A model generated the notes under the pieces. The model saw only the letters and a list, made by a program, of their open reading frames with translations, did not search any database and had not been told where the DNA came from. A program made the translations under genes and the position numbers. Of a stretch of 8,331 bases of DNA, positions 1 through 6,636 are shown piece after piece (within the stretch, counting starts at the first letter, position 1; each line of letters opens with the position of its first letter). Origin of the DNA: Eubacterium sp. (GTDB lineage Bacteria > Bacillota > Clostridia > Lachnospirales > Lachnospiraceae). The stretch is from assembly GCA_020844525.1 (NCBI GenBank), contig JAJGAH010000090.1:1-8331 (forward strand), read 5' to 3'.

Positions 1-508
1 TCTTCACTGCCTCCGCTGCAGCTTCCTTATTGTTGATTGTGACACTGTCCTCCTGATTTCCGCTCAGTATACGATCCACAATCACCATGGGTACTCCTGC
101 ATCACGGGCCGGCTGAAGAAAGGAAGCATCCTGTTCAGCAGGGACGACGATGATGCCATCCACCATTTTGTCAAGAAGAAACTGCAGATTGGAATGCTCC
201 ATCTCCTTATCTCCTGCAGAATCACAGATCAGCACTCCGTATCCCCTTTTGCGAAGCTCCATTCCAATCGTAGTCAGAAGCGTTCCATTAAAAATGCTGG
301 CTATGTTGTATACGATAACACCGATCGTCTTTGTGCGATTTGTAACCAGACCTCTCGCGATCTCATTGGGGCGGTAATGAAGTTTCTTTACCGCTTCGTC
401 AATCTTCTCCTTATTCCTCGGAAGAACGTTTCCACCATTGAGATATTTTGAAATTGTTGCCAGTGAAAGGCCGGTCTCAGCCCGGATGTCCTTGATCGTT
501 GCCGGCAT
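1..508 (-). CDS. LacI-family transcriptional regulator, N-terminal half (3' end outside window)
   Basis: The first 169 codons are visible; a full family member has about 330-340 residues, so roughly half is missing past the left edge. Residues 4-26 form the LacI helix-turn-helix (TIKDIRAETGLSLATISKYL), followed by the hinge-helix signature YRPNEIARGL at 45-54. From about residue 60 (KTIGVIVYNIASIFNGTLL) the periplasmic-binding-like effector domain begins; its phrase DGIIVVPAEQ is typical of the family. The ATG at 508 follows AGGAGGGG with a 5-base gap. Family members bind a palindromic operator and release or bind it on a small effector, often a sugar. The effector cannot be named because the rest of the protein and the likely target genes are off the window. 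A promoter and operator-like palindrome lie just upstream, suggesting autoregulation. Confidence 0.93.
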   Translation of the reverse strand, partial: MPATIKDIRAETGLSLATISKYLNGGNVLPRNKEKIDEAVKKLHYRPNEIARGLVTNRTKTIGVIVYNIASIFNGTLLTTIGMELRKRGYGVLICDSAGDKEMEHSNLQFLLDKMVDGIIVVPAEQDASFLQPARDAGVPMVIVDRILSGNQEDSVTINNKEAAAEAVK

Positions 509-581
509 ATCTTCCCCTCCTCTTATCTTTTACCTTACTTTCATCCATCGAAACGCAGTTCTTCGTCAATTTGTCACAGCT

Positions 582-589
582 AAACGTTT
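582..589. promoter_or_regulatory. LacI-type operator-like palindrome AAACGTTT
   Basis: A perfect 8-base palindrome with a central CpG, the usual core of LacI-family operators (including CcpA cre sites), lies at about +6 to +13 of the predicted lacI-type promoter. Its immediate flanks (C on one side, G on the other, skipping one base) extend the symmetry slightly. A repressor bound here would block its own transcription start. Binding by the adjacent regulator is an inference from position and motif only. Confidence 0.5.
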
Positions 590-601
590 CGTCATGTTCC
601 A

Positions 602-630
602 ATTATATATAATTGCACAAATGATTACAA
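602..630 (-). promoter_or_regulatory. Predicted sigma-A promoter of the LacI-family gene
   Basis: On the minus strand the -35 element TTGTAA (625-630) and the -10 element TATAAT (602-607) are separated by exactly 17 bases. The start point would be near 595, giving a leader of about 87 bases before the ATG at 508. The -10 sits in the 14-base palindrome AATTATATATAATT (601-614), so weak firing on the other strand is possible, but no gene lies there. Confidence 0.6.
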
Positions 631-631
631 G

Positions 632-674
632 CAAAAATAAAAACCTGTGAAGTATTTATCATACAGCACAGGTT
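632..674 (-). terminator. Rho-independent terminator after acylphosphatase
   Basis: Read on the minus strand, AACCTGTG (674-667) pairs with CACAGGTT (649-642). Inside the stem, after a two-base internal loop, GTAT and ATAC pair around a GATAA loop. The descending arm runs directly into a T-rich tail ending TTTTATTTTTGC. It sits 38 bases past the acylphosphatase stop, so it closes the Na/Pi transporter-acylphosphatase unit and separates it from the LacI-family gene. Confidence 0.75.
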
Positions 675-711
675 CTCTTGTGGATTATGCATATGTCTGC
701 CACCGCAGCGG

Positions 712-1005
712 TCAGTAACCCTTTACATCAAAATAGTACTCATGTTCTTCGACCGGTATTTTCTTCCTGCTGATATGCCGGATATCAATCCAGGTTCCCT
801 TACTGATGCTTTGCACCAGCCGATACAGCTGTTCCTTCGTTCCCTGGGCTTCCATGACAACCGAGCCGTCCCATTCATTTTCGACCCAGCCTGTCACGCC
901 AAGTTCCCGCGCCGCATACTTTGCGCGGTACCGGAATCCGACGCCCTGTACATCTCCGGTGAATGTCATCCTCTCCCTTATGATTTCCGCACCATCTACA
1001 TCCAT
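712..1005 (-). CDS. acyP: Acylphosphatase
   Basis: This 97-residue protein hydrolyses the carboxyl-phosphate bond of acyl phosphates, such as acetyl phosphate and carbamoyl phosphate, to carboxylate and Pi; the family acts as small soluble cytoplasmic enzymes. Both signatures are present: the phosphate-binding loop GDVQGVGFR at residues 17-25, with the expected catalytic Arg25, and GWVENEWDGSV at 39-49, with the expected catalytic Asn43. Length is normal (about 90-100). The ATG at 1005 follows GGAAGG (1014-1019) with an 8-base gap; Met13 is a possible but less likely start, as it would begin very close to the active loop. It lies 69 bases after the Na/Pi transporter and precedes a terminator, so the two are probably cotranscribed. 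Oddly, its frame stays open back to the transporter's stop codon. Confidence 0.93.
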   Translation of the reverse strand: MDVDGAEIIRERMTFTGDVQGVGFRYRAKYAARELGVTGWVENEWDGSVVMEAQGTKEQLYRLVQSISKGTWIDIRHISRKKIPVEEHEYYFDVKGY

Positions 1006-1074
1006 CCCGTTAGCCTTCCAATCTGCAATCTTTGCTGGTTCTATCCGTATTGCACCGTTCCGGCAAACCAGTCC

Positions 1075-2982
1075 TTACTTCTGTGGCTTGATTTTACTAT
1101 CCTTTGCCTTCACCCTGGCATCCTTTTCCGGCTTGGCGGTCTTCGGTTCCTTGCTTCCCTTTCCCTCTCTTGCATCTTTGTCCTTGCCCTTTTTAGCCTT
1201 TTTCTTCTTAAAAGGCTCTACAGCCGGAAGCTTATATTTATCCTGAAATCCATCAAACTCATCGACAAATTCCGACTCTCCGCCATATTTTACCTCATTC
1301 AGATAGCCGTGGGTCTCAAAGCTTGAATTCTTTGTCTGAATAATACATACGCCTACATTGGAGCAGTGATCGGAAACCCTCTCGCAGTTTGTAATATAAT
1401 CTGTCAGAATGATACCCAGCTCAACCCGGCATTCGCCTGTCCGCAAGCGGTCAATATGGCGGTTCTTGATTTCTTTGGTCAGATCGTCAATCACCTCCTC
1501 CAGTGGCTCAACCAGCTTCGCCTGCTGCTGATCATCATTTTCAAAGGAAGAAAGTGTCAGATCAAGGATTTCATTCAGGGCCTCCGACAGTACTGCCAGT
1601 TCTGCCCTGGCATGCTCCGAAAAATGCAGTTTCTGCGCGTGCATCTGTTCAGCCAGCTTTGTCATATTGATCGCATGGTCCCCGATGCGTTCAAAATCAT
1701 TGATGCTGTGCAGCATTTCATTGATTTGGTCGCTGTCAGACTCCGTCATATCCTTGGCGGACAGCCGGACCAGATAGGTGTCCAGTTCATCCTCCAGATA
1801 ATCCAGCTCCTGCTCCATATGAATGATGTTGTCAATTTCCTTCTGATCAAAATGATCAAACACCTTCAACGCATCAGAGAAGGATTTTCTCGCCAGCTTT
1901 GCCATGGATACTGTTTTGTCACGACACTGTGCGACTGCAAGACCGGGAGATAAGAGAAGCCTTTCATCCAGCAGTGTGGACTTATTCATATCCACCTCAT
2001 CGCTTTCATCTACCTTTACCATTCTCTCCACCAGTTTCACAAGCTTTCCGGAGAATGGCAGAAGAATGGCGATGGTCCCGATATTGAAGATGGAATGGAA
2101 GACGGCAATCTGGAAGGAATTGATGACCTTGTCAAACAGCGGGAGCCTTACGAAATATCGGAGAACAATATACAGCATCATCCAGATGGCAGTGCCAAGC
2201 ACCTTGATCAGTATATGCAGTGCAGGCACCCTCTTGGCCTTCCTGCTGACACCGATACTGGACAGAAGAGCGGTTACGCAGGTACCGATATTGGCACCCA
2301 TGACGATGGGAATTGCCATGCCAAAGCTGATCTTGCCCGTCAGCGAAAGTGCCTGCAGAACACCGATGGACGCAGCAGAAGCCTGTATCACGCCTGTAAA
2401 GGCCGTTCCAATCAGAACCCCTAGAAAAGGATTGTCAAATGCAATCAGAATATTCTGGAACTGGGGCATTTCAGCCAGCGGAGAAACGGATTCCGACATC
2501 AGTGTCATGCCATACATCAGCACCGCGAATCCACAGAAAATGGTACCGATATCCTTCTTCTTCTGTTCTTTGCATCCCATGATCATGAAGACGCCGACAA
2601 TGGCCACAACAGGTGAAAAATTCTGCGGTTTCAGCATGGAAATAAAGATATTATCCGATGAAATGCCGTTCAGGGAAAGAATCCATGCCGTCAGTGTGGT
2701 TCCGATATCGGAACCCATGATCACGTTGACGATGGACCCAAATTCCATGATGCCGGAATTGACCAGTCCAACCAGCATGACCGTTAATGCGGAGGAAGAC
2801 TGAATCGCAATGGTAATAATCGCACCCAGCGCCAGGCTCTCAATCGGATTCGCGGTAAGCTTCTTCAGAATACCTTCCAGCCGTCCGCCCGCCATCTTTT
2901 CCAGATAATTGGACATCACATTCATGCCAAAAAGAAAAAAAGCCAGGCCGCCAACAAGGGCGAATATATTGTATATTGTCAT
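1075..2982 (-). CDS. Na/Pi-cotransporter family protein with PhoU-like C-terminal domain
   Basis: A 635-residue inner-membrane protein of the bacterial NptA/YjbB-type Na/Pi cotransporter family, expected to move phosphate with sodium. Residues 1-310 carry hydrophobic helices in two inverted-repeat halves. The signature pairs are visible: QSSSA at 61-65 against QASAAS at 200-205, and MGSDIGTTLTA at 89-99 against MGANIGTCVTA at 228-238. Residues about 340-550 form a PhoU-like helical domain with the repeated metal-binding motif, ERIGDHA (431-437) and ERVSDHC (534-540). The tail (592-635) is very rich in Lys and probably disordered. The start at 2982 is chosen because GGGAGGAG (2987-2994) lies 4 bases upstream; a longer frame from 3099 has no such site and would add 39 non-membrane-like residues. 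Direction of transport and true substrate are inferred from family. The acylphosphatase follows it. Confidence 0.9.
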   Translation of the reverse strand: MTIYNIFALVGGLAFFLFGMNVMSNYLEKMAGGRLEGILKKLTANPIESLALGAIITIAIQSSSALTVMLVGLVNSGIMEFGSIVNVIMGSDIGTTLTAWILSLNGISSDNIFISMLKPQNFSPVVAIVGVFMIMGCKEQKKKDIGTIFCGFAVLMYGMTLMSESVSPLAEMPQFQNILIAFDNPFLGVLIGTAFTGVIQASAASIGVLQALSLTGKISFGMAIPIVMGANIGTCVTALLSSIGVSRKAKRVPALHILIKVLGTAIWMMLYIVLRYFVRLPLFDKVINSFQIAVFHSIFNIGTIAILLPFSGKLVKLVERMVKVDESDEVDMNKSTLLDERLLLSPGLAVAQCRDKTVSMAKLARKSFSDALKVFDHFDQKEIDNIIHMEQELDYLEDELDTYLVRLSAKDMTESDSDQINEMLHSINDFERIGDHAINMTKLAEQMHAQKLHFSEHARAELAVLSEALNEILDLTLSSFENDDQQQAKLVEPLEEVIDDLTKEIKNRHIDRLRTGECRVELGIILTDYITNCERVSDHCSNVGVCIIQTKNSSFETHGYLNEVKYGGESEFVDEFDGFQDKYKLPAVEPFKKKKAKKGKDKDAREGKGSKEPKTAKPEKDARVKAKDSKIKPQK

Positions 2983-2986
2983 TCCA

Positions 2987-2994
2987 CTCCTCCC
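2987..2994 (-). promoter_or_regulatory. Ribosome binding site deciding the Na/Pi transporter start
   Basis: GGGAGGAG on the minus strand lies 4 bases before the ATG at 2982. It favours this start over the upstream in-frame ATG at 3099, which lacks a comparable site. Confidence 0.8.
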
Positions 2995-3155
2995 GTACCG
3001 GAAGATTATATCCCCGTGTACAAAGCACGATCTGCCAGCTCTGAAAAGACAGGCTAAAAATCCGGTTGAAATGATATCGTTCATCCATCCGGCTGCCACC
3101 TGAAACCCAAATCTCAGAAAAGGGCAAAAAAAATTTACACTTCCTCTGTAATTTT

Positions 3156-3184
3156 AGCATAAGATTATCCTTACCTTAAGCCAA
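3156..3184 (-). promoter_or_regulatory. Candidate promoter of the Na/Pi transporter gene
   Basis: On the minus strand TTGGCT (3184-3179) and TATGCT (3161-3156) are 17 bases apart, each matching four of six consensus positions. Initiation would fall near 3149, giving a leader of about 165 bases. The call rests only on spacing and partial matches, in an AT-rich region where chance matches are common. Confidence 0.35.
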
Positions 3185-3236
3185 AATTTAATATTGCATA
3201 CTTATTTTTTTCCACAAAACGCACAATTTCCCGAAG

Positions 3237-3268
3237 AGAAAGACCCTGTCAGATGACAGGGCCTTTCT
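3237..3268 (-). terminator. Rho-independent terminator of the trpXYZ operon
   Basis: CCCTGTC (3244-3250) and GACAGGG (3255-3261) form a perfect 7-bp stem around a 4-base loop. Beyond one mismatch the flanks keep pairing (GAAAG with CTTTC). On the minus strand it is followed by TCTTTCTCTT, on the plus strand by CTTTCTTAATAA, so it could also work in both directions. It lies about 125 bases after the trpZ stop and before the Na/Pi transporter leader. Confidence 0.8.
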
Positions 3269-3385
3269 TAATAACACATTTTATAATATTATATTAATTA
3301 TATTAGGAGTCAAACAGTAGGCGTTTATGAAGCTTTCCTGCTATTCGAACATTTGCAGACATACCAGAAGTACCTGGTAATAAGA
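3262..3385 (-). other. AT-rich 3' untranslated region of trpZ
   Basis: No gene is seen here. Seven bases after the trpZ stop there is a small hairpin, TACCAG/CTGGTA with a 6-base loop (3362-3379), lacking a T tract. Further on is a very AT-rich block containing the palindrome TATAATATTATA (3282-3293). The hairpin may protect the 3' end or simply be chance. Confidence 0.4.
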
Positions 3386-4201
3386 TTAATCTCCTCTCTC
3401 CGTGGAGAGAAGAATCCGGTCATTATTGAAGCTTTCACCGGTTCCCTGCGCAAACTTCTCCAGCAGGTCATCCACGGTCATTCCTTCCCGTTCCTTTCCC
3501 TTTACATCGAACACAATTCTTCCATCACTCATCATCAGCGTGCGGTTTCCCATCTCCAGTGCCTGGTTCATATTGTGTGTGACCATCAGACAGGTGATCT
3601 GACGCTCAGCCACAATCTTCCGTGTTAGTTCAAGCACTTTTGCCGCTGTGGCAGGGTCCAGTGCAGCTGTATGCTCATCAAGCAGCAGGATCTTCGGTGT
3701 GACCATCGTCGCCATCAGAAGGGTCAGTGCCTGTCTCTGTCCACCGGAAAGTGTTCCCACCGGGTTTTTCATCCGGTCCTCCATGCCCATGTTCAGCAGA
3801 GACAGCTGCTCCCGGAACAATTCCTTTTCTTTCCTGCTGATTCTGCTGAAAACAGCATGCCGGTTTCTGGACGCCCGCAGGTAGGCAATCGCCAGATTCT
3901 CCTCTATGGTCATGTGAGGAGCCGTTCCCATCAGAGGGTCCTGAAAAAGTCTTCCTATATATACACTCCTGCGATATTCCGGAGCAAAGGTGATATCCTT
4001 TCCGTCCAGAATAATGCGCCCGTGGTCCGGATAAAAGGTTCCCGCTATGGCATTGAACATGGTGGACTTCCCCGCGCCGTTTGATCCGACAATGGTGGCA
4101 AAGTCCCCATCCTCCAGCTTCAGGTTCACGCCGTTGAGTGCTTTTTTCTCATTCACAGTCCCGGGATTAAATGTTTTTCGGATATTTTTCAACTGCAGCA
4201 T
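3386..4201 (-). CDS. trpZ: ABC transporter ATPase of the TrpXYZ-type importer
   Basis: A 271-residue cytoplasmic ATPase that would power import through the TrpY permease. All ABC motifs are intact: Walker A GSNGAGKST at 39-47, Q-loop FQDP at 86-89, signature LSGGQ at 151-155, Walker B ILLLDE at 171-176 and switch histidine H209 (VTHN). The D-loop stretch reads DEHTAALDP instead of the commoner DEPTSALDP, a form I associate with the COG1101 ATPases that pair with COG4120 permeases and COG2984 binding proteins. The ATG at 4201 shares one base with the trpY stop (TAATG) and has AGGAGGG (4211-4217) nine bases upstream inside trpY, so translation is likely coupled. The family is certain; tryptophan as substrate is inferred from the T-box and operon content. 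Confidence 0.88.
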   Translation of the reverse strand: MLQLKNIRKTFNPGTVNEKKALNGVNLKLEDGDFATIVGSNGAGKSTMFNAIAGTFYPDHGRIILDGKDITFAPEYRRSVYIGRLFQDPLMGTAPHMTIEENLAIAYLRASRNRHAVFSRISRKEKELFREQLSLLNMGMEDRMKNPVGTLSGGQRQALTLLMATMVTPKILLLDEHTAALDPATAAKVLELTRKIVAERQITCLMVTHNMNQALEMGNRTLMMSDGRIVFDVKGKEREGMTVDDLLEKFAQGTGESFNNDRILLSTERGD

Positions 4202-5157
4202 TACTGCTCTCCCTCCTCGTCCGCATCCTCGTCCAGGCTCATTTTCATGGAGGCACGCTTTTGTGCATGCAGGGCAACCAGCTTCCGGATCTGCGGCGCC
4301 GTAAGCGCAATTGCGACAATCAGCGCAGAAACCAGCTTAAAAGCCTCTGTCGGAATCTTCAGCCGCAGCGCAACCGACATAACAAAGCGGTACAGCACGG
4401 AACCGATAATGACGCCGATAATTCGCAGAAGCATACCCTTGTTCTTAAAGAACATCTCGCCAATAATCAGAGAAGCCAGTGCAACTGTGACCATGCCTGT
4501 TCCCAGATTGATATCACTGTTCCCATTATACTGCCCGATCAGGCACCCTGCCAGCCCGGTCAGGGAATTGGCTACACAAAGGCCAACAATCGTTGTAAAA
4601 GCCGGATTGATCGAAGAGGCCCGTACCATGGCCGGACTGTCACCAGTCGCTCTGATGGAAAGACCCAGCCGCGTACCGAGAAACCAGTAAATGGCGAGTA
4701 CAACCAGACAGAGGATGATCAGAAGCAGTACCAGAGGGCTCCAGTCCGCCCATGCCTTGGATGAATTCAGGGATTTGAAGAGATCAAAAACCGTTGCTGA
4801 CCCAAATATGGACAAATTGGAGGAAAATCCCATGACAGCAAGGTTCACCGTATACAGGCCTGTGTTCACGATAATTCCTGCCAGAATGCTCTGCACGCCA
4901 AACTTTGTCTGAAGGATCGCCGTAACAAAGCCTGAGCAGACACCTGCCAGCATGGCGGCGAAAATGGCCAGAACCGGATGTCCGGCTATGGTCACAACCG
5001 CACCTACCGCGCATCCCAGTGTGTAACAGCCGTCCGTAGAAAGATCACAGATATTCAGAATGCTGAAGCTGATAAACAAAGACAACGCCACCAGTGCATA
5101 AATCAGTCCCAGCTCCAGCGCCGTCTGAACAATACCCAATGTAAGAAAACCCGACAC
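4201..5157 (-). CDS. trpY: ABC transporter permease of the TrpXYZ-type importer (GTG start)
   Basis: A 318-residue polytopic membrane protein of the COG4120 group, related to LivH-type branched-chain permeases. Hydrophobic segments run from residue 5 to about 295, ending in an acidic cytoplasmic tail (DEDADEEGEQ). A loop at 161-184 (GTRLGLSIRATGDSPAMVRA) resembles the ATPase-coupling loop of LivH-like permeases. I start it at the GTG at 5157 because AGGAGGG (5164-5170) lies 6 bases upstream. The first helix then begins almost at once, as is usual in the family. The ATG at 5196 would add 13 polar residues and has no good ribosome binding site. Its stop overlaps the trpZ ATG by one base. Only one permease is encoded, so the working transporter presumably uses a homodimer. 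Substrate is inferred from operon control. Confidence 0.87.
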   Translation of the reverse strand: MSGFLTLGIVQTALELGLIYALVALSLFISFSILNICDLSTDGCYTLGCAVGAVVTIAGHPVLAIFAAMLAGVCSGFVTAILQTKFGVQSILAGIIVNTGLYTVNLAVMGFSSNLSIFGSATVFDLFKSLNSSKAWADWSPLVLLLIILCLVVLAIYWFLGTRLGLSIRATGDSPAMVRASSINPAFTTIVGLCVANSLTGLAGCLIGQYNGNSDINLGTGMVTVALASLIIGEMFFKNKGMLLRIIGVIIGSVLYRFVMSVALRLKIPTEAFKLVSALIVAIALTAPQIRKLVALHAQKRASMKMSLDEDADEEGEQ

Positions 5158-5163
5158 GTCAAA

Positions 5164-5170
5164 CCCTCCT
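5164..5170 (-). promoter_or_regulatory. Ribosome binding site deciding the trpY GTG start
   Basis: AGGAGGG on the minus strand stands 6 bases before the GTG at 5157. It lies inside the longer frame from the ATG at 5196, so using that upstream ATG would turn a near-perfect ribosome binding site into coding sequence. Confidence 0.8.
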
Positions 5171-5219
5171 GCAGACATTTCGCATGCAACAGTCATATTT
5201 TACCACATATACACCTGCC

Positions 5220-5285
5220 TGTATCCGTTTGAGAACTCTTTTGCAATATTAATTCCGGCTTGTATCAGTTTGAAAATTCTTTTGC
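5220..5285 (-). repeat. Imperfect direct repeat: duplicated 3' end of trpX
   Basis: The 25 bases at 5261-5285, which include the last codons and stop of trpX, recur at 5220-5244 with 22 of 25 identical, offset by 41 bases. The downstream copy would still read AKEFSN, but its stop codon is changed from TGA to GGA. It lies out of frame with trpX, in the gap before trpY. It looks like a decayed short tandem duplication. Confidence 0.8.
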
Positions 5286-6446
5286 GGTCTGAGTCTCTAC
5301 AACACTTGTGCAATATGGCTTGAAAGCGGCCTCAACCTTATCCAGATCATATCCAAGCGTCTGGCAGACATCCGTATTGATGGTGGCAATACCGTTATCA
5401 AAGGTCTGCACTGGTGTCTTTGCCGGATCGGCGCCATTCACGAGAATATCTGCCACCATATCCGCCGTTGCAGAACCGAGATTTGCGTAGTCCACGCCAT
5501 ATCCGACAAACGCTCCATTCAGTGCAAAGGAATCTGCACCGCAGTAATGAGGAATGCCTGCCTCTGCGAATTTCTTGTAAATCGCCATCTCAGCAGTCAT
5601 GACGGTATTGTCTGTCGGTGTGAAAACAGCATCAACGCCCTCAGCAATCAGCGCATTTGCAGCATCCGTGATACCTGTCGTATCCGTTCCGGTTTTTTCG
5701 ATATACTTGATTCCCTTCTTGTCCAGGAATGCCTTGGCATCGGCAATGGGCTGCTTTGAGGAATCCTCACTGTTCGAATACAAAAGTCCTACATAGGAAA
5801 GATCTGGATTCTGCGCAAGCATCAGATTCATAACTGCTTCTGTATTCAGGGCATCCGACGTACCTGTGATATTTGCACCCGGTGCGTCCATACTCGCCAC
5901 AAGATTGGCACCCACAGGATCCGAGCAGGCGGCAAATATGATCGGAATCGGATCATTCTTTGTGGCGGTCTGCATGATCTGCGCTGTAGGTGTGGCAATC
6001 GGAACGATGGCATCAACCTTATCGGCAATCAATTCGGAAGCGATCTGCTGCAGAACCGTTCCATCCGCCTGGCCGTTATAGGTGTAATCCTGATAATCAA
6101 AGGTAACACCCAGTTCCTTCCCCTTGGCGTCCAGCTCTGATTCAACATTAGACTCAATCTGATTCAGTGAGGCATCATCTACATACTGTACAATACCTAC
6201 CTTGTAGGTCTTTCCGGATGCTGCGGAGGAAGAGCCTCCGGACACCGCTGCTGATGCAGACGAAGCAGCTGCGGATGAAGAAGCAGCGCTTCCTGTTGTG
6301 GAAGATGTGGCTGCAGCTGTTCCTGAAGAAGCCGACGCGCCATTATTATCTGTCGATGCTGTACCGCTGCCGCATGCGGCCAGAGAAACGGTCATCATAC
6401 CGGTCACTGCAATTGCTGCAATTTTCTTTAATACTGTGTTCTTCAT
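5265..6446 (-). CDS. trpX: Substrate-binding lipoprotein of the TrpXYZ-type ABC importer
   Basis: A 393-residue exported lipoprotein that would capture the ligand outside the membrane and hand it to TrpY. Residues 1-24 are a signal peptide with basic start (MKNTVLKK), hydrophobic core and lipobox LAAC, so Cys25 should be lipidated. Residues 26-78 are a low-complexity Ser/Ala/Thr/Gly tether. From 79 (KTYKVGIVQYVDDASLNQI) the ABC_sub_bind (COG2984) fold runs to the end; DAIVPIATPTAQ, PIIFAACSDPVGANLV and DAVFTPTDNTV are characteristic stretches. The ATG at 6446 follows overlapping AGGAG boxes (6456-6465) with a 9-base gap; the frame stays open to 6620, but that extension enters the T-box terminator and lacks a ribosome site. 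It is first in the operon behind a T-box with Trp specifier, which is why tryptophan rather than tyrosine is proposed. Confidence 0.88.
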   Translation of the reverse strand: MKNTVLKKIAAIAVTGMMTVSLAACGSGTASTDNNGASASSGTAAATSSTTGSAASSSAAASSASAAVSGGSSSAASGKTYKVGIVQYVDDASLNQIESNVESELDAKGKELGVTFDYQDYTYNGQADGTVLQQIASELIADKVDAIVPIATPTAQIMQTATKNDPIPIIFAACSDPVGANLVASMDAPGANITGTSDALNTEAVMNLMLAQNPDLSYVGLLYSNSEDSSKQPIADAKAFLDKKGIKYIEKTGTDTTGITDAANALIAEGVDAVFTPTDNTVMTAEMAIYKKFAEAGIPHYCGADSFALNGAFVGYGVDYANLGSATADMVADILVNGADPAKTPVQTFDNGIATINTDVCQTLGYDLDKVEAAFKPYCTSVVETQTAKEFSN

Positions 6447-6599
6447 AATACTGTTCTCCTCTCCTGTTTTTACTTCTGTTTTACTCCGGCTTTGGCTTCT
6501 GCTGTTAAAGTCAGTCTCCAAAGTCCCGGCTTTTCCTGTTACCGATTCCTTTCCAACATCCTCTGCGGATACCTGAAAGAACCATTCGCATACAGGGGC
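6447..6599 (-). other. Spacer between T-box terminator and trpX, with hairpin
   Basis: These 153 bases would be the last part of the trpX mRNA leader when the T-box reads through. They contain a possible stem: CCGGCTTTGG (6486-6495) against CCAAAG and CCGG (6518-6523 and 6526-6529). That gives ten pairs with a 2-base bulge and a 22-base loop, ending about 20 bases before the ribosome binding region. No separate gene is seen. Confidence 0.4.
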
Positions 6600-6636
6600 G
6601 AAAAAAAGCTCCTGCCCCATTCTTGGGACAAGAGCT
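6600..6636 (-). terminator. T-box intrinsic terminator
   Basis: On the minus strand AGCTCTTGTCCC (6636-6625) pairs fully, with two G-U pairs, to GGGGCAGGAGCT (6618-6607) around the loop AAGAAT. Seven T follow (6606-6600). The ascending arm is the same segment that forms the antiterminator, as expected for a switch. Confidence 0.92.

Larger units (their letters stand above)
2983..3243 (-). other. Leader and promoter region of the Na/Pi transporter (intergenic)
   Basis: About 260 bases separate the trp operon terminator from the transporter start. Nothing in it looks like a gene. It holds a candidate promoter (3156-3184) and a run of eight T on the minus strand (3133-3126). That run is preceded by a weak TTACA/TGTAA stem beginning at the predicted start point. 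A lone TATAAT (3010-3005) just before the ribosome binding site could be a second -10, but it has no good -35. I recognise no riboswitch or Pho-box here. Confidence 0.4.

Noticed and set aside
742..1326. Plus-strand open frame of 194 codons
   Set aside because: It lies opposite acylphosphatase and the Na/Pi transporter tail, has no ribosome binding site or recognisable domain, and is explained as a shadow of those genes.
1904..2803. Plus-strand open frame of 299 codons
   Set aside because: It is antisense to the well-supported transporter gene, its composition is that of reversed membrane-protein codons, and no family is recognisable.
3126..3151. Short stem plus eight T as an attenuator ahead of the Na/Pi transporter
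   Set aside because: The stem has only five AT-rich pairs and begins at the predicted start point, so it is unlikely to terminate transcription.
3268..3320. TTGACT plus TATAAT-like elements on the minus strand in the trpZ 3' region
   Set aside because: The spacing to the best -10 matches is wrong (14 or 19 bases), and any transcript would run straight into the terminator. The matches are expected in such AT-rich sequence.
3305..3382. Possible 17-residue plus-strand peptide starting at 3328 after an AGGAG
   Set aside because: The gap between AGGAG and ATG is about 17 bases, too far for initiation, and the peptide has no recognisable features.
6447..6620. In-frame N-terminal extension of TrpX, or a leader peptide, starting at 6620
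   Set aside because: The ATG lies in the loop of the T-box terminator without a ribosome binding site. The real signal peptide begins at 6446 with a strong site. The single Trp codon in the extension is not enough for classical attenuation.
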